Shown here piece by piece: positions 26,705 through 35,883 of a stretch of 39,208 bases of DNA. The notes beneath the pieces are model-generated. The model worked only from the letters and a program-made list of their open reading frames with translations, was not told the DNA's origin and did no database searches. Source of the stretch: an uncultured Bacteroidales bacterium (lineage in GTDB: Bacteria > Bacteroidota > Bacteroidia > Bacteroidales > Bacteroidaceae). The DNA lies in the NCBI GenBank assembly GCA_902779535.1, contig CACZBX010000018.1, positions 1 to 39,208 of the forward strand. Direction: 5' to 3'. How positions within the stretch are numbered: position 1 is the stretch's first letter; every line of letters starts with the position of its first letter. A program made the translations under genes and the position numbers.

Positions 26705-28609
26705 ATGATAAGAAAACATCATTCCATCCATCTACTCATCCTCACCATCGCTCTTTTTCTCGGCACGATGCGGGTGAGTGCGTACATTGACCACCGCAAT
26801 GTAAGAATCGACTCTTTGGAAATGGTCTTACATGGTTCCAACCCACCCAAAGGACAAGAACTGATTGAAATCTATTTGGATCTGATGCGTGCTTACTTAC
26901 CAATCAACAGTGAACGATGTGAATTCTATGCCCGTAAACTGTTGGAAGAGAGTTACAAAGTCAAGGGATTTAACATCCGAGAGAGTGCCTGGTATCATCT
27001 TGGACTCATAGCTTATGGAAATGATTGCTTTGACGAAGCCCTAATGAACTTCAATCAAGCCTTGGCTGTCACGGATTCAATGAAGAACGACAAACGGTAC
27101 GATGAGGCGACCATCGACAACAACTACTCACAACTGTATGGAGCTATCGGTAATCTGTATAATTTACAGGACAAACTGCATTTGGCCATTGAATATTATC
27201 AAAAAGCACTTCCTATCTTTGAGAAAAACAAATGGCTGGAAAGTCAGAGCATCCTATATCATAATGTCGGCGAGCTATATATGTCGATGGGCAATAAAGC
27301 AGAAGCAGAACGGAACTTTCTTTCCTCCCTCCAGAAAGGAACAGAGTCGAATGATTCATTGATGGTAGCATTGGCTCGTAAAGGATTATCCAAAGTCTAT
27401 CTGGCCTTAAACGATATTGACAAAGCAAAAGAGAACGCTGAGAAAGCCTTTACATACTATCATTCACACCAGGCTGAAGACTATAGCGATTACACTCAAG
27501 TACTTGTATCCCTGTCACGCATTTTTATGAAGGAAGGACAAGACTTTCAGAAGGCAAAAGATTTTGCAAATGAGGCTCTTGGTTTTGTAAACAGAGATCT
27601 GATGTCAGAGAACCGACACGATATCTATGCTGTCAACTGCGAAATAGCCATCAAAGAGCATCAATGGAAGAAAGCTCTCGAATACGGACTGAACTCTATT
27701 CATGAAGACCCGCTATCAACCTATAATGATATTAGCAGTTTTGTTCTTTTGGCACAGATCTATATGGAACTTGGTGAGAAAGAGAAGGCGAAAGAGTATG
27801 TTCATAAGATATATAATGATATGGAACATTTTGCGACAGCCCAATATCAGTCGGGACTATCGCAAATGGTGGTTATTTATGAGACAAAGAAGAAAGAAGC
27901 CGACATCGTCCAACTGAAAAAAGAGAAACGCTGGCTGATAGCTGGGGGCATTCTGACGGCTCTCATCCTGTTATTAATTGCTTTGCTGCTATTCCTGCAG
28001 TGGCGAAATATCCGTATCCAAAAAAAGAACGAACTTATTAAGGCAAAGTTAGACGGTGAACTGTCGGAACGTGTACGTATTGCACGCGACTTGCACGACC
28101 GATTGGGTGGATTGCTCACTGCCATCAAGCAATCCGTTGGTGCCCAAGATCAAGCCTCAGCACTTACCAACCAAGCTATTCAGGAAATGCGGAACGTGTC
28201 ACATCATCTCCTTCCCGACTCCTTGAACCGCTATGGGTTACGGTTTGCCTTGCGTGATTTTTGTTCAACCTTCAAGAACGTTTCCTTCTCGTTTATCGGT
28301 GAGGACAAACATATTCCACACGAAGAAACCATTTACTGCATCGTTCACGAACTTGTCAACAATGCTGTGAAAAGTGCTGACGCAAAACATATCCGTGTAC
28401 AACTGCTTTGCGAAAAAGATTATACCGCCATCAATGTCAGTGACGATGGTAACGGACTCTTAACCAAGGAAAAACAAGAAGGAATGGGATTACGAAATAT
28501 CGAAGAAAGAATCTTTTCTATCGGTGGAACCTTCGACATCTACTCAAAGCCTCAGGAAGGTACTGAGATTAATATTGAAATAAAAAACGAACTCAACAAA
28601 ATCTCATGA
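26705..28609 (+). CDS. TPR-containing sensor histidine kinase (HisKA_3 type)
   Basis: A 634-residue protein. A signal peptide (about 1-26, GTMRVSA) is followed by a periplasmic sensor of TPR repeats, about 30-400 (AWYHLGLIAYGNDCFDEALMNF is one unit, AIEYYQKALPIFEKN another). A single membrane helix is at about 409-430. The kinase core follows: ARDLHDRLGG with His464, then HATPase motifs HELVNNAVKSADA, DDGNGL and GMGLRNIEERI. This build is common in Bacteroidetes NarL-type systems. The product phosphorylates the response regulator whose ATG overlaps its stop by 4 nt (ATGA). The ligand is unknown. Confidence 0.93.
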   Translation: MIRKHHSIHLLILTIALFLGTMRVSAYIDHRNVRIDSLEMVLHGSNPPKGQELIEIYLDLMRAYLPINSERCEFYARKLLEESYKVKGFNIRESAWYHLGLIAYGNDCFDEALMNFNQALAVTDSMKNDKRYDEATIDNNYSQLYGAIGNLYNLQDKLHLAIEYYQKALPIFEKNKWLESQSILYHNVGELYMSMGNKAEAERNFLSSLQKGTESNDSLMVALARKGLSKVYLALNDIDKAKENAEKAFTYYHSHQAEDYSDYTQVLVSLSRIFMKEGQDFQKAKDFANEALGFVNRDLMSENRHDIYAVNCEIAIKEHQWKKALEYGLNSIHEDPLSTYNDISSFVLLAQIYMELGEKEKAKEYVHKIYNDMEHFATAQYQSGLSQMVVIYETKKKEADIVQLKKEKRWLIAGGILTALILLLIALLLFLQWRNIRIQKKNELIKAKLDGELSERVRIARDLHDRLGGLLTAIKQSVGAQDQASALTNQAIQEMRNVSHHLLPDSLNRYGLRFALRDFCSTFKNVSFSFIGEDKHIPHEETIYCIVHELVNNAVKSADAKHIRVQLLCEKDYTAINVSDDGNGLLTKEKQEGMGLRNIEERIFSIGGTFDIYSKPQEGTEINIEIKNELNKIS

Positions 28610-29226
28610 AAACGACCATACTTATAGCCGATGACCATCAGGTCGTTGCAGAAGGCATCGCTCAAATTATTGAAAAAAGTTGCATTGCCGAAGTGAAAGC
28701 CATCACCCATACACTGGATGAAACCATCCTTAAAGTGGAACTTTTACAACCCGACATTCTGTTGCTCGACATCAGTATGCCCGATGGTGACGGCATTGAG
28801 GCCGTTCCTTCAATAACAAAAGTCTGTCCGACAATCCGCATTATCATGCTAACGTACTATGCTGAAGCAGCCGTCATCCAACGATCGATGAAGGCTGGCG
28901 CATGGGGGTACCTTCTCAAGAGCACGAATGCCGAGGAATTATTACAGGGAATTCAAACTGTTGCTGAAGGAAAACATTACATCTGCGAGGAAGCAAAGAC
29001 AATTTCAGCGTCAAGCAAGGAGACCTTGCCGACGCTGACTATAAGAGAACGTGAAATTCTTCGATTGGTCGTCGAAGGTTACACGATGAAAGAAATCGCA
29101 TCCAAGCTATATCTGAGCTTCGAGACTGTACACAGCTACATGAAATATATACGACAGAAGTTGGGTTGCAACAATATCGCCTCGCTCGTGCGTACCGCCA
29201 TTGAGAAACATCTGATCAACGGATAA
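28606..29226 (+). CDS. LuxR/NarL-family response regulator
   Basis: A 206-residue protein. The receiver domain (1-120) has acidic residues Asp9-Asp10, phospho-acceptor Asp55 in ILLLDISMPDGDG, and the conserved Lys in GYLLKSTNAEE. The GerE-type helix-turn-helix (about 143-206) reads LTIREREILRLVVEGYTMKEIASKLYLS. It is the cognate partner of the upstream kinase and should bind DNA as a dimer. Its targets are unknown; the divergent OmpA promoter region is the closest candidate. Its stop lies 2 nt from the convergent esterase stop, leaving no room for a terminator. Confidence 0.95.
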   Translation: MKTTILIADDHQVVAEGIAQIIEKSCIAEVKAITHTLDETILKVELLQPDILLLDISMPDGDGIEAVPSITKVCPTIRIIMLTYYAEAAVIQRSMKAGAWGYLLKSTNAEELLQGIQTVAEGKHYICEEAKTISASSKETLPTLTIREREILRLVVEGYTMKEIASKLYLSFETVHSYMKYIRQKLGCNNIASLVRTAIEKHLING

Positions 29227-29228
29227 TC

Positions 29229-30608
29229 CTATTCCTTTATATTAAACGAATAGAAGAATGGCTGCTCTCGGGTAGCCGGCTTCCAAGCATCATCGCCCTT
29301 ACCGTTCGGATTACCATACTTGGCAAAGTTGGTCCAAGCATCCACCACTTCGTCGGACAAACGGAAGTCGGCCTCTGTAAATGGCCGCCAACTTCTACCT
29401 AACGTATGGAACACGTACCATAAATCGCAACTGTGGAAGGCTCCTTGCAGACAAGGGCGTCCGTCGTTCGGCAACTCACGATCGAACACGTAACAATAAG
29501 TTGGTTGTTCCGAAAGCGAGTCACGCACCGCCGCAAAGTTCAGGATTGGCTTTCTCATATTACCGATATCTCCTGCCGTATAACCAATCATATAAGGAAT
29601 ATCTGCAATCGATCTAGAATAGGTGGCTTCCTCAAAACTCTGAGGTAGCACGACACCATCCTGATGAGGACGGAAAGGAACAAATTTTCCTGCACCCATC
29701 ATTTGAGTAACCTTGAAGATAGTATCCGTACATTCGGCACGCAGCTCAGCCAACGAGTTATACCCTTCTTTTTCAAATAAGGATTTCGATAACTCATCGA
29801 GTTCCACCTGCGACTTCAGGTTTGTAGATACCAGGTCGGACAACCCACCGCCGCTTTGGATGATCGCTTTGGCCACCATTCCTTTACTCATCGGCGAGAT
29901 ACAGAGGTTGCGTACACTGGCACCACCGGCACTTTGTCCAAAGATGGTGATATTGTCCGGGTCGCCCCCGAAGGCAGCAATGTTTTTCTTCACCCATTTC
30001 AATGCGGCAATCTGGTCAAGAAAACCGTAATTACCCGATACGCCATCAGGATCTTCAGCCGACAACTCCGGATAGTTCAGAAAGCCGAGCCCACCCAGGC
30101 GATAGTGGAAGGTTACCATGATCACATCGCGTTGTGCCCAAGCCACGCCGTCGAACTCACGCTCAAATCCCCAGCCTACTGCATATCCACCGCCATGAAT
30201 CCACAGGGCAACAGGCAACTTCTTTGTCGGATGTCCCGCAGCAGAAGCAGGCGTCCATACGTTCAGGTAAAGACAATCCTCCGAGAAATTCGGATTATCA
30301 TTCCCATAATAATATTCCGTTCCATAACTTGCATCCTTGGGGTCGAAGGCTTGCTGCATGGCCGCATCACGAAACGTGTCGGCAATCATCAGCGTGTCCC
30401 AAGCATTTACCGGTTGTGGACGTTTCCAACGTAAATCGCCCACAGGCGGTGCTGCATATGGAATGCCACGATATACAATTACATCGTCAGAGTCCAACAC
30501 CACGCCTTGCACCTGTCCGCTTTCAATGGTCAGGATAGGATTATCGGTCTTTGGACTACAACCAACAAACAGGAGAACTGTTCCAAATAAAAAAGTTCTA
30601 AGTTTCAT
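29229..30608 (-). CDS. Type-B carboxylesterase lipoprotein
   Basis: A 459-residue protein with lipoprotein signal (LLFVGC, Cys17). Alpha/beta-hydrolase landmarks are VYRGIPYAAPPVGDLRW, EDCLYLNVWTP, oxyanion HGGGY (138-142), and nucleophile Ser226 in GQSAGG. The catalytic His is in AFHSCDLWYVF. The acid residue region YTAGDIGN departs from the usual DEG. It is shorter than the 500-550 residues common in the family. It follows the GH106-like gene by 22 nt, so both are probably one operon in which the esterase removes acyl groups from glycans. Confidence 0.88.
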   Translation of the reverse strand: MKLRTFLFGTVLLFVGCSPKTDNPILTIESGQVQGVVLDSDDVIVYRGIPYAAPPVGDLRWKRPQPVNAWDTLMIADTFRDAAMQQAFDPKDASYGTEYYYGNDNPNFSEDCLYLNVWTPASAAGHPTKKLPVALWIHGGGYAVGWGFEREFDGVAWAQRDVIMVTFHYRLGGLGFLNYPELSAEDPDGVSGNYGFLDQIAALKWVKKNIAAFGGDPDNITIFGQSAGGASVRNLCISPMSKGMVAKAIIQSGGGLSDLVSTNLKSQVELDELSKSLFEKEGYNSLAELRAECTDTIFKVTQMMGAGKFVPFRPHQDGVVLPQSFEEATYSRSIADIPYMIGYTAGDIGNMRKPILNFAAVRDSLSEQPTYCYVFDRELPNDGRPCLQGAFHSCDLWYVFHTLGRSWRPFTEADFRLSDEVVDAWTNFAKYGNPNGKGDDAWKPATREQPFFYSFNIKE

Positions 30609-30630
30609 AGTACTTTATTTATAATTATTA

Positions 30631-32607
30631 TTAATCTTCTCTCATCTTTTGAGGGATAAAGCCCAAATCGATGGGATGGATACCTTCTGTATCAATCTTC
30701 AGCATCAAGGACTCCATCGGACGGAACTTCAGGGTGAACGGTTCGCTCTTCCCATGATGATTGATGGTGATTTGACGTTCGTTGCCAAGGTCGATGAACG
30801 CATATCCATATTCCAACGGGTACTTAATGGTCTGAGTCAGCGGATTGGCAAAGAAGATATAGTAAACGTTCCCATCCTCACGGCACCAAAAGTCAGGCAA
30901 GTCAACACCATCTATCAAAGGCTTGCCTAAAAGTTTTGAAGAATCGTTTGAAACAGTCGAAAGTCCCGTGAGTTCTTTCAACACTTCTGCATATTCAGAA
31001 TGTTTATTTCTTCCTGGTTCTACAGGCAACCGTTTCAATATGACCGGAAGTCCTTGCTTAGCCAGGCGGAGAATACTTTGCAGTGCACCAAATTCCATGT
31101 ATTTCACGTCCACATACAAACTTTTGAATGTTGTTGAACCGCAGTGCAACAAGCCATCCTTGTATTCCGCAGTTGAAAGGAAATGTTCATTCACCCAAAG
31201 TGGCTGATATCCCTTCATTTCCTTTGGCGTATCGATATAACGCATCTCATAATAGCCCAAGGCCCATGCCATCTGATCCGTTATTTCTTTAGGATACTTA
31301 CCGCCCAACCAAGAATCCTCCAAAGGCATATAAACGGCCATCTCACTAAAGTTCCTTCCCTTCCGCATTAATTGTGAAACTTTCGTCATATAACGATTGA
31401 AAGCAGATATAGGTTCACCGCTCAAATTGTTATTTTCATCCGTACTAACTTGACAAGTAGTATAGAAATAGTTATCCGATTTCCCTACTTTGTTGAATGG
31501 GAATCCGTGCCAGATAATCTGATTCGTACCATTGGCAAACAAAGCATCGCAAATCAACTTCAAATCAGCAATCTGTTCTCGCCCCTGATGCGGACTTTGT
31601 CCCCTTCCGTTCTTATATCGCAGGCTCGTCCATCCGTAAGCACAAGTGAAAGTCTCGGCAGTGACCACTTCCTTATCGGCCAAGGCCGCAGCTGATGCCG
31701 TAATCTTACTGAAACTCGGTTCATAAAGGATCGCCTCCGTTTCAGGAACATCGACCAAGGTGAACGCCGTCAGCAAGTCGGTTGGTGCACCTCCGCACTG
31801 GGCACGCGAGAACGCTCCGACGCGTGTTGCGTTTTCGGCGAACGGTTGGTAGAACTCCCGCATCACATATCCCGAAAGCGTATGCATATAGTCGTACAAC
31901 GCATCCTCATTTCCCTTGTCCAGCAATGTTCTTTGTTGCATATAAGGCAAGATATCGTAGCCATGTTCAGCCATGAAGGTCTTATCGAAGCCCGGAGTCC
32001 AGGCATATTCGGTTTCCACTTCCCATGAGTCGACGAATATCCCCGGTTTCTTTCCTTTATATGCTTCATTCAATGCCTTATTCATCTTACTTGCATAACG
32101 GGAGAAGGCCTTCTTATCCAAATGATTCAGGATTCGAGCCACCTTCGGATGATCCCAAGTCAGCGGACGCTTAGCAACTTCCACCGAGTCGAAGAAGTTA
32201 CGAGTCTCATCACCTGCAGGTAAGTCCACATCGTTGAACGGCCAAAGCGTACCATAGGTATAATCGCATCCGAGTCCGAGCGAATCAGCCACATGCTTGG
32301 CATAGACGACCGGCTCGCTCCATTCTGGTGATAAGAAATCAGGGTGAACGGTGGTCGAGTCGAGAAACATTGGATAGATCCATGCAATTTCTACTCCACC
32401 GAAATCATGGTCTTTGAGCCAAACCAACTGGTCGCGCACATCATTCTTATCAATTTCGGATGAGAACCACCACCAACGCGTATAAGGTTTACTTGAAGCA
32501 TAGAGTTTATCATCGGAAGAATCGTCCCCTTGACTGGGGGGATTGCATGAGAAAATGGTTGTTGCTGCGACAAAAAACAGCATGAGAGGGAACAAGTGTT
32601 TTTTCAT
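30631..32607 (-). CDS. GH106-like (alpha-L-rhamnosidase-type) glycoside hydrolase lipoprotein
   Basis: Translation from the ATG at 32607 gives 658 residues with lipoprotein signal (ATTIFSC, Cys21). The frame stays open to 32664, but this lies upstream of the expected transcription start. The N-terminal YTRWWWFSSEIDK with LKDHDFGGVEIAWIYPM is typical of GH106-like enzymes; PGIFVDSWEVETEYAWTPGF, FSRAQCGGAPTD, VVTAETFTCAYGW and QIIWHGFPFN belong to the (beta/alpha) catalytic region. GH106 enzymes such as BT0986 are near 1000 residues, so this is a short relative lacking C-terminal beta domains. Rhamnose specificity is not certain. Confidence 0.8.
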   Translation of the reverse strand: MKKHLFPLMLFFVAATTIFSCNPPSQGDDSSDDKLYASSKPYTRWWWFSSEIDKNDVRDQLVWLKDHDFGGVEIAWIYPMFLDSTTVHPDFLSPEWSEPVVYAKHVADSLGLGCDYTYGTLWPFNDVDLPAGDETRNFFDSVEVAKRPLTWDHPKVARILNHLDKKAFSRYASKMNKALNEAYKGKKPGIFVDSWEVETEYAWTPGFDKTFMAEHGYDILPYMQQRTLLDKGNEDALYDYMHTLSGYVMREFYQPFAENATRVGAFSRAQCGGAPTDLLTAFTLVDVPETEAILYEPSFSKITASAAALADKEVVTAETFTCAYGWTSLRYKNGRGQSPHQGREQIADLKLICDALFANGTNQIIWHGFPFNKVGKSDNYFYTTCQVSTDENNNLSGEPISAFNRYMTKVSQLMRKGRNFSEMAVYMPLEDSWLGGKYPKEITDQMAWALGYYEMRYIDTPKEMKGYQPLWVNEHFLSTAEYKDGLLHCGSTTFKSLYVDVKYMEFGALQSILRLAKQGLPVILKRLPVEPGRNKHSEYAEVLKELTGLSTVSNDSSKLLGKPLIDGVDLPDFWCREDGNVYYIFFANPLTQTIKYPLEYGYAFIDLGNERQITINHHGKSEPFTLKFRPMESLMLKIDTEGIHPIDLGFIPQKMRED

Positions 32608-32665
32608 GGTATATAAAGATTCATACATTAAAATCAATACACATAGAGTTTTGCTCAACTCCATA

Positions 32666-32696
32666 CAAAGTTATGCAATTTTCCATATTTATCAGA
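32666..32696 (-). promoter_or_regulatory. Promoter of the GH106-like/esterase operon
   Basis: The minus strand reads TCTG (32693-32696), 19 nt, TAACTTTG (32666-32673). The -7 box is a full match. Transcription would start near 32660, supporting the ATG at 32607 over the one at 32664. Confidence 0.5.
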
Positions 32697-32705
32697 GATA
32701 AATTA

Positions 32706-32713
32706 TACTTTTG
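32706..32713 (+). promoter_or_regulatory. -7 box of the UvrA-like gene
   Basis: TACTTTTG matches TAnnTTTG, 25 nt before the ATG at 32739. The -33 element is weak (a TTTT run at 32679-32682). Confidence 0.5.
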
Positions 32714-32738
32714 TAGCTGAATTATTCCAAAGAAGAAC

Positions 32739-35000
32739 ATGAACAACGATACGATCCTCATCACGGGAGCAAGAGAGAACAACCTAAAAAACATTTCACT
32801 GGAAATACCCAAATACGAAATCACCGTTTTCACGGGTGTATCCGGTTCGGGCAAGAGTTCTTTGGTGCTCGACACCATTGCCGCCAAGTCGCGACGCGAA
32901 CTGAACGACACTTTCCCCACCTTTGTCCAGCAATATCTTCCCAAATACGGTCGGCCACATGTCGATGCCATTGAGCATCTGCCCATCGCCATCGTCATCG
33001 ACCAGAAGAAACCTGCAAACAATTCCCGTTCGACGGTCGGTACGTACACAGATATCTATGCATTGATTCGGCTACTCTTCTCGAGGGTAGGAAAACCCTT
33101 CGTCGGCTATTCGGAGTCGTTCAGTTTCAATCATCCGGAAGGGAGTTGTCCCCGTTGTTCAGGCTTGGGAGAGATTCGCGAACTCGACATTCATAAGCTG
33201 GTCGACTTCGATAAGAGCCTCAACGACGAAGATACCATCCATTATATCGCGTTTCATAAAGGAGGATGGCGCTGGATACGATACGCCCATAGTGGCTTGT
33301 TCGATTTGGATAAAAAGATACGCGACTATTCACCGGAAGAACTCGACCTTTTCTTGAATAGTCCGCAGATAAAGTTAAAGAATCCGCCATCCAACTGGCC
33401 CAAGACGGCCAAATATGAGGGACTGATTCCGCGTATGTACCGAAGCATCATCAACTCGGAAGAGGGTTTGCTGCATAGTGCAGTCCTCAACCCGATGCTG
33501 ACGATGGGAACATGTCCGGATTGTAAGGGAACGCGACTGAACCCGAAGATTCTTTCGTGTAAGATTGAAGGCAAGAACATTGCGGAGGTTTGTGCTTTAT
33601 CGATTACGAAGTTGAATGCTTGGATTTGTTCGCTCACCGATCCGTTGGCTGTCGATCTGAAGAAAGCAATCGGTGCCCGGCTTACCGCATTGGAGGAGAT
33701 TGGTCTCGGTTATTTGAGCCTCGACCGCGCCGTCGGTACACTCTCGGGCGGAGAAGCACAACGATGCAAGATTGCCAAATACATCAACTCGTCCTTATCG
33801 GATGTTCTATATATCTTGGATGAGCCCAGTACCGGCTTACACGATCACGACATCGAACTGATGAAACACTCCGTCAAACGACTGCGCGACCATGGTAACA
33901 CGGTCTTGCTGGTCGAACATCACAAGGAAATGATCCGTATCGCCGACCATATTGTCGATATGGGACCAGGTCCGGGAATCGATGGCGGTAATATTGTGTT
34001 CGAAGGGAACTACGACGCACTGCTGAAAAGCAATACTTGGACAGGTAAGATGTTAGGAATGACCGGCTCGTTCAAAAACAATCCACGCCCAATCAACGAT
34101 ACCTTTGCCATCAGGAATGCCAGCCTACATAACCTGAAGGACATAAACCTTGACCTACCACTGAACATCTTCGGAGTAATATGCGGTGTGGCAGGTTCGG
34201 GCAAAAGTTCCTTGATGGAGCATTTCCGAAAGAACTACCCTCATCCCGAAGAGATAATCTATATCAGCCAAAAGAATATCGGTGTAAGTCTTCGCTCTAC
34301 TCCTGCAACCTATATGGAAGTGGCCGGCGATATACGCAAACGGTTCGCCAAAACCTATAAGATGAAAGAGGAATACTTCACGTTCAACGGCAAAGGAGGC
34401 TGTCCGGTATGCGGTGGTAAAGGTGTGATCGTCTCCGAAATGGCTTTTATGGACAGCATTGAGACAGTTTGCGATGCTTGTAACGGCCTGCGATACTCGC
34501 CCGAAGCATTGGGATACACCATTACAAGCGACCAAACGGGTGAAACCTTGAATATCGCACAAGTCATGGACTTATCCGTCCGACTGGCCAGTGCGTTTTT
34601 CCGCGGCAGCATCATTGAAGAGAAACTTCGTCCGATGATGGATGTCGGACTCGGCTACATTCACCTCAACCAAGCCCTCTCTACCCTCTCTGGCGGCGAA
34701 CTGCAACGACTGAAGATGGCCTCTTATCTGGGAGAAAAGGGGAAAATATTCATTATCGATGAACCAACCGACGGACTTCACCTGAAAGATGTGCAAAACA
34801 TCATCTCACTCTTCGAGAAAATGGTGGACGAAGGCAATACGGTCTATGTGATTGAGCATAACACCGACGTTATTAAGGCGGCCGATTTTGTCATCGAACT
34901 TGGTCCTGGTGCTGGTGAGAACGGAGGAAAAATCCTGTTTACAGGAACATCCAAAGCATTGAAACAATGCAAGGAATCTGTGACCGCATCCTATTTATAG
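32739..35000 (+). CDS. Short UvrA-like ABC ATPase (UvrA2 type)
   Basis: A 753-residue protein with two UvrA-type ABC modules. First: Walker A GVSGSGKSS (33-41), CPRCSGLGE, CPDCKGTRL, signature LSGGEAQR (about 335). Second: Walker A GVAGSGKSS (about 487), CPVCGGKG and CDACNGLRY zinc site, signature LSGGELQR (about 651), Walker B IFIIDEPTDGLH. Canonical UvrA has about 940 residues; the missing length fits loss of the UvrB-binding insertion near the N terminus. This is seen in UvrA2/DrrC-like proteins, which are linked to drug or damage tolerance more than to standard excision repair. A CPBP protease gene follows after 22 nt. Confidence 0.9.
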   Translation: MNNDTILITGARENNLKNISLEIPKYEITVFTGVSGSGKSSLVLDTIAAKSRRELNDTFPTFVQQYLPKYGRPHVDAIEHLPIAIVIDQKKPANNSRSTVGTYTDIYALIRLLFSRVGKPFVGYSESFSFNHPEGSCPRCSGLGEIRELDIHKLVDFDKSLNDEDTIHYIAFHKGGWRWIRYAHSGLFDLDKKIRDYSPEELDLFLNSPQIKLKNPPSNWPKTAKYEGLIPRMYRSIINSEEGLLHSAVLNPMLTMGTCPDCKGTRLNPKILSCKIEGKNIAEVCALSITKLNAWICSLTDPLAVDLKKAIGARLTALEEIGLGYLSLDRAVGTLSGGEAQRCKIAKYINSSLSDVLYILDEPSTGLHDHDIELMKHSVKRLRDHGNTVLLVEHHKEMIRIADHIVDMGPGPGIDGGNIVFEGNYDALLKSNTWTGKMLGMTGSFKNNPRPINDTFAIRNASLHNLKDINLDLPLNIFGVICGVAGSGKSSLMEHFRKNYPHPEEIIYISQKNIGVSLRSTPATYMEVAGDIRKRFAKTYKMKEEYFTFNGKGGCPVCGGKGVIVSEMAFMDSIETVCDACNGLRYSPEALGYTITSDQTGETLNIAQVMDLSVRLASAFFRGSIIEEKLRPMMDVGLGYIHLNQALSTLSGGELQRLKMASYLGEKGKIFIIDEPTDGLHLKDVQNIISLFEKMVDEGNTVYVIEHNTDVIKAADFVIELGPGAGENGGKILFTGTSKALKQCKESVTASYL

Positions 35001-35022
35001 CTAATAATTAAATTTAACAAAG

Positions 35023-35883
35023 ATGAAAAGAAAGATAGCGCTTTGGAAATGGATATTAATCTTCGTAGCCGCCCTCATTCTCGGCATAATTGGATACTTT
35101 CTCCTAATGACTGTTGCCCAGTTGGGCAATAATCCCATCCTGAATGTCATCGGTTCATTCGTATTAATCCTACTCTATGCCTTATTTGTAATGTTACTTG
35201 AACGGCAACATGCAGACGACCTGAGTATTAAGAGATTATTGCCAAACCTTTCTTTAGGTTTACTCATTGGTTGCCTCTTCTTCGTCGTGGTTGTAGGTAT
35301 TATGATACTGGTTGGCTGCGGTTCTCTCATCACTGGTTCCTACACATGGAACGAGCAGTTTGTTTCGCTCACTCTATTCCTTTCCGTAGCCGTTGGAGAA
35401 GAAATCATCAATAGAGGAATCTTATTCCGATTTATTGACGAACGATGGAATGTCTGGGCAGCCCTGATCATCTCCTCTTTTATCTTTGGAATCCTGCATC
35501 TACCGAACGACGGTGCGACATGGTGGTCGTGCATCGCTATTGCTATCGAAGCCGGCTTACTCTTAGGTGCAGCCTACAAATATTCCGGATCGCTGTGGCT
35601 ACCTATCGGCATCCATTGGGCGTGGAACTTTGTTCAAGGACACGTATTCGGGTTCAGCGTCTCAGGCAACAAACTTGAGAATTCGTTCTTCAAGACCGTC
35701 ACCAACGGCCCCGACATCCTAACGGGAGGAGCATTCGGAGCCGAGGCTTCTATCATTTCTGTCGTGGTAGGCTTATCTGTATCGATTTTCTTTATCTATC
35801 TGTTCGTGAAGCGGAGGCCACAGGTGGCAAACTCTGATAATGACGGGTTGCCCATACCTGAAATAGAAATAGCAGACAAATAA
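35023..35883 (+). CDS. CPBP-family intramembrane glutamic protease
   Basis: A 286-residue protein with about eight membrane helices. The CPBP/Abi motifs are present: motif 1 GEEIINRG (Glu126, Glu127, Arg131), motif 2 FGILHL (His159), and motif 3 IHWAWNF. Related proteins act as prenyl-protein proteases or bacteriocin-immunity proteins; the target here is unknown. It is probably co-transcribed with the UvrA-like gene. Its last 92 nt overlap the 3' end of the MFS gene on the other strand. Confidence 0.9.
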   Translation: MKRKIALWKWILIFVAALILGIIGYFLLMTVAQLGNNPILNVIGSFVLILLYALFVMLLERQHADDLSIKRLLPNLSLGLLIGCLFFVVVVGIMILVGCGSLITGSYTWNEQFVSLTLFLSVAVGEEIINRGILFRFIDERWNVWAALIISSFIFGILHLPNDGATWWSCIAIAIEAGLLLGAAYKYSGSLWLPIGIHWAWNFVQGHVFGFSVSGNKLENSFFKTVTNGPDILTGGAFGAEASIISVVVGLSVSIFFIYLFVKRRPQVANSDNDGLPIPEIEIADK

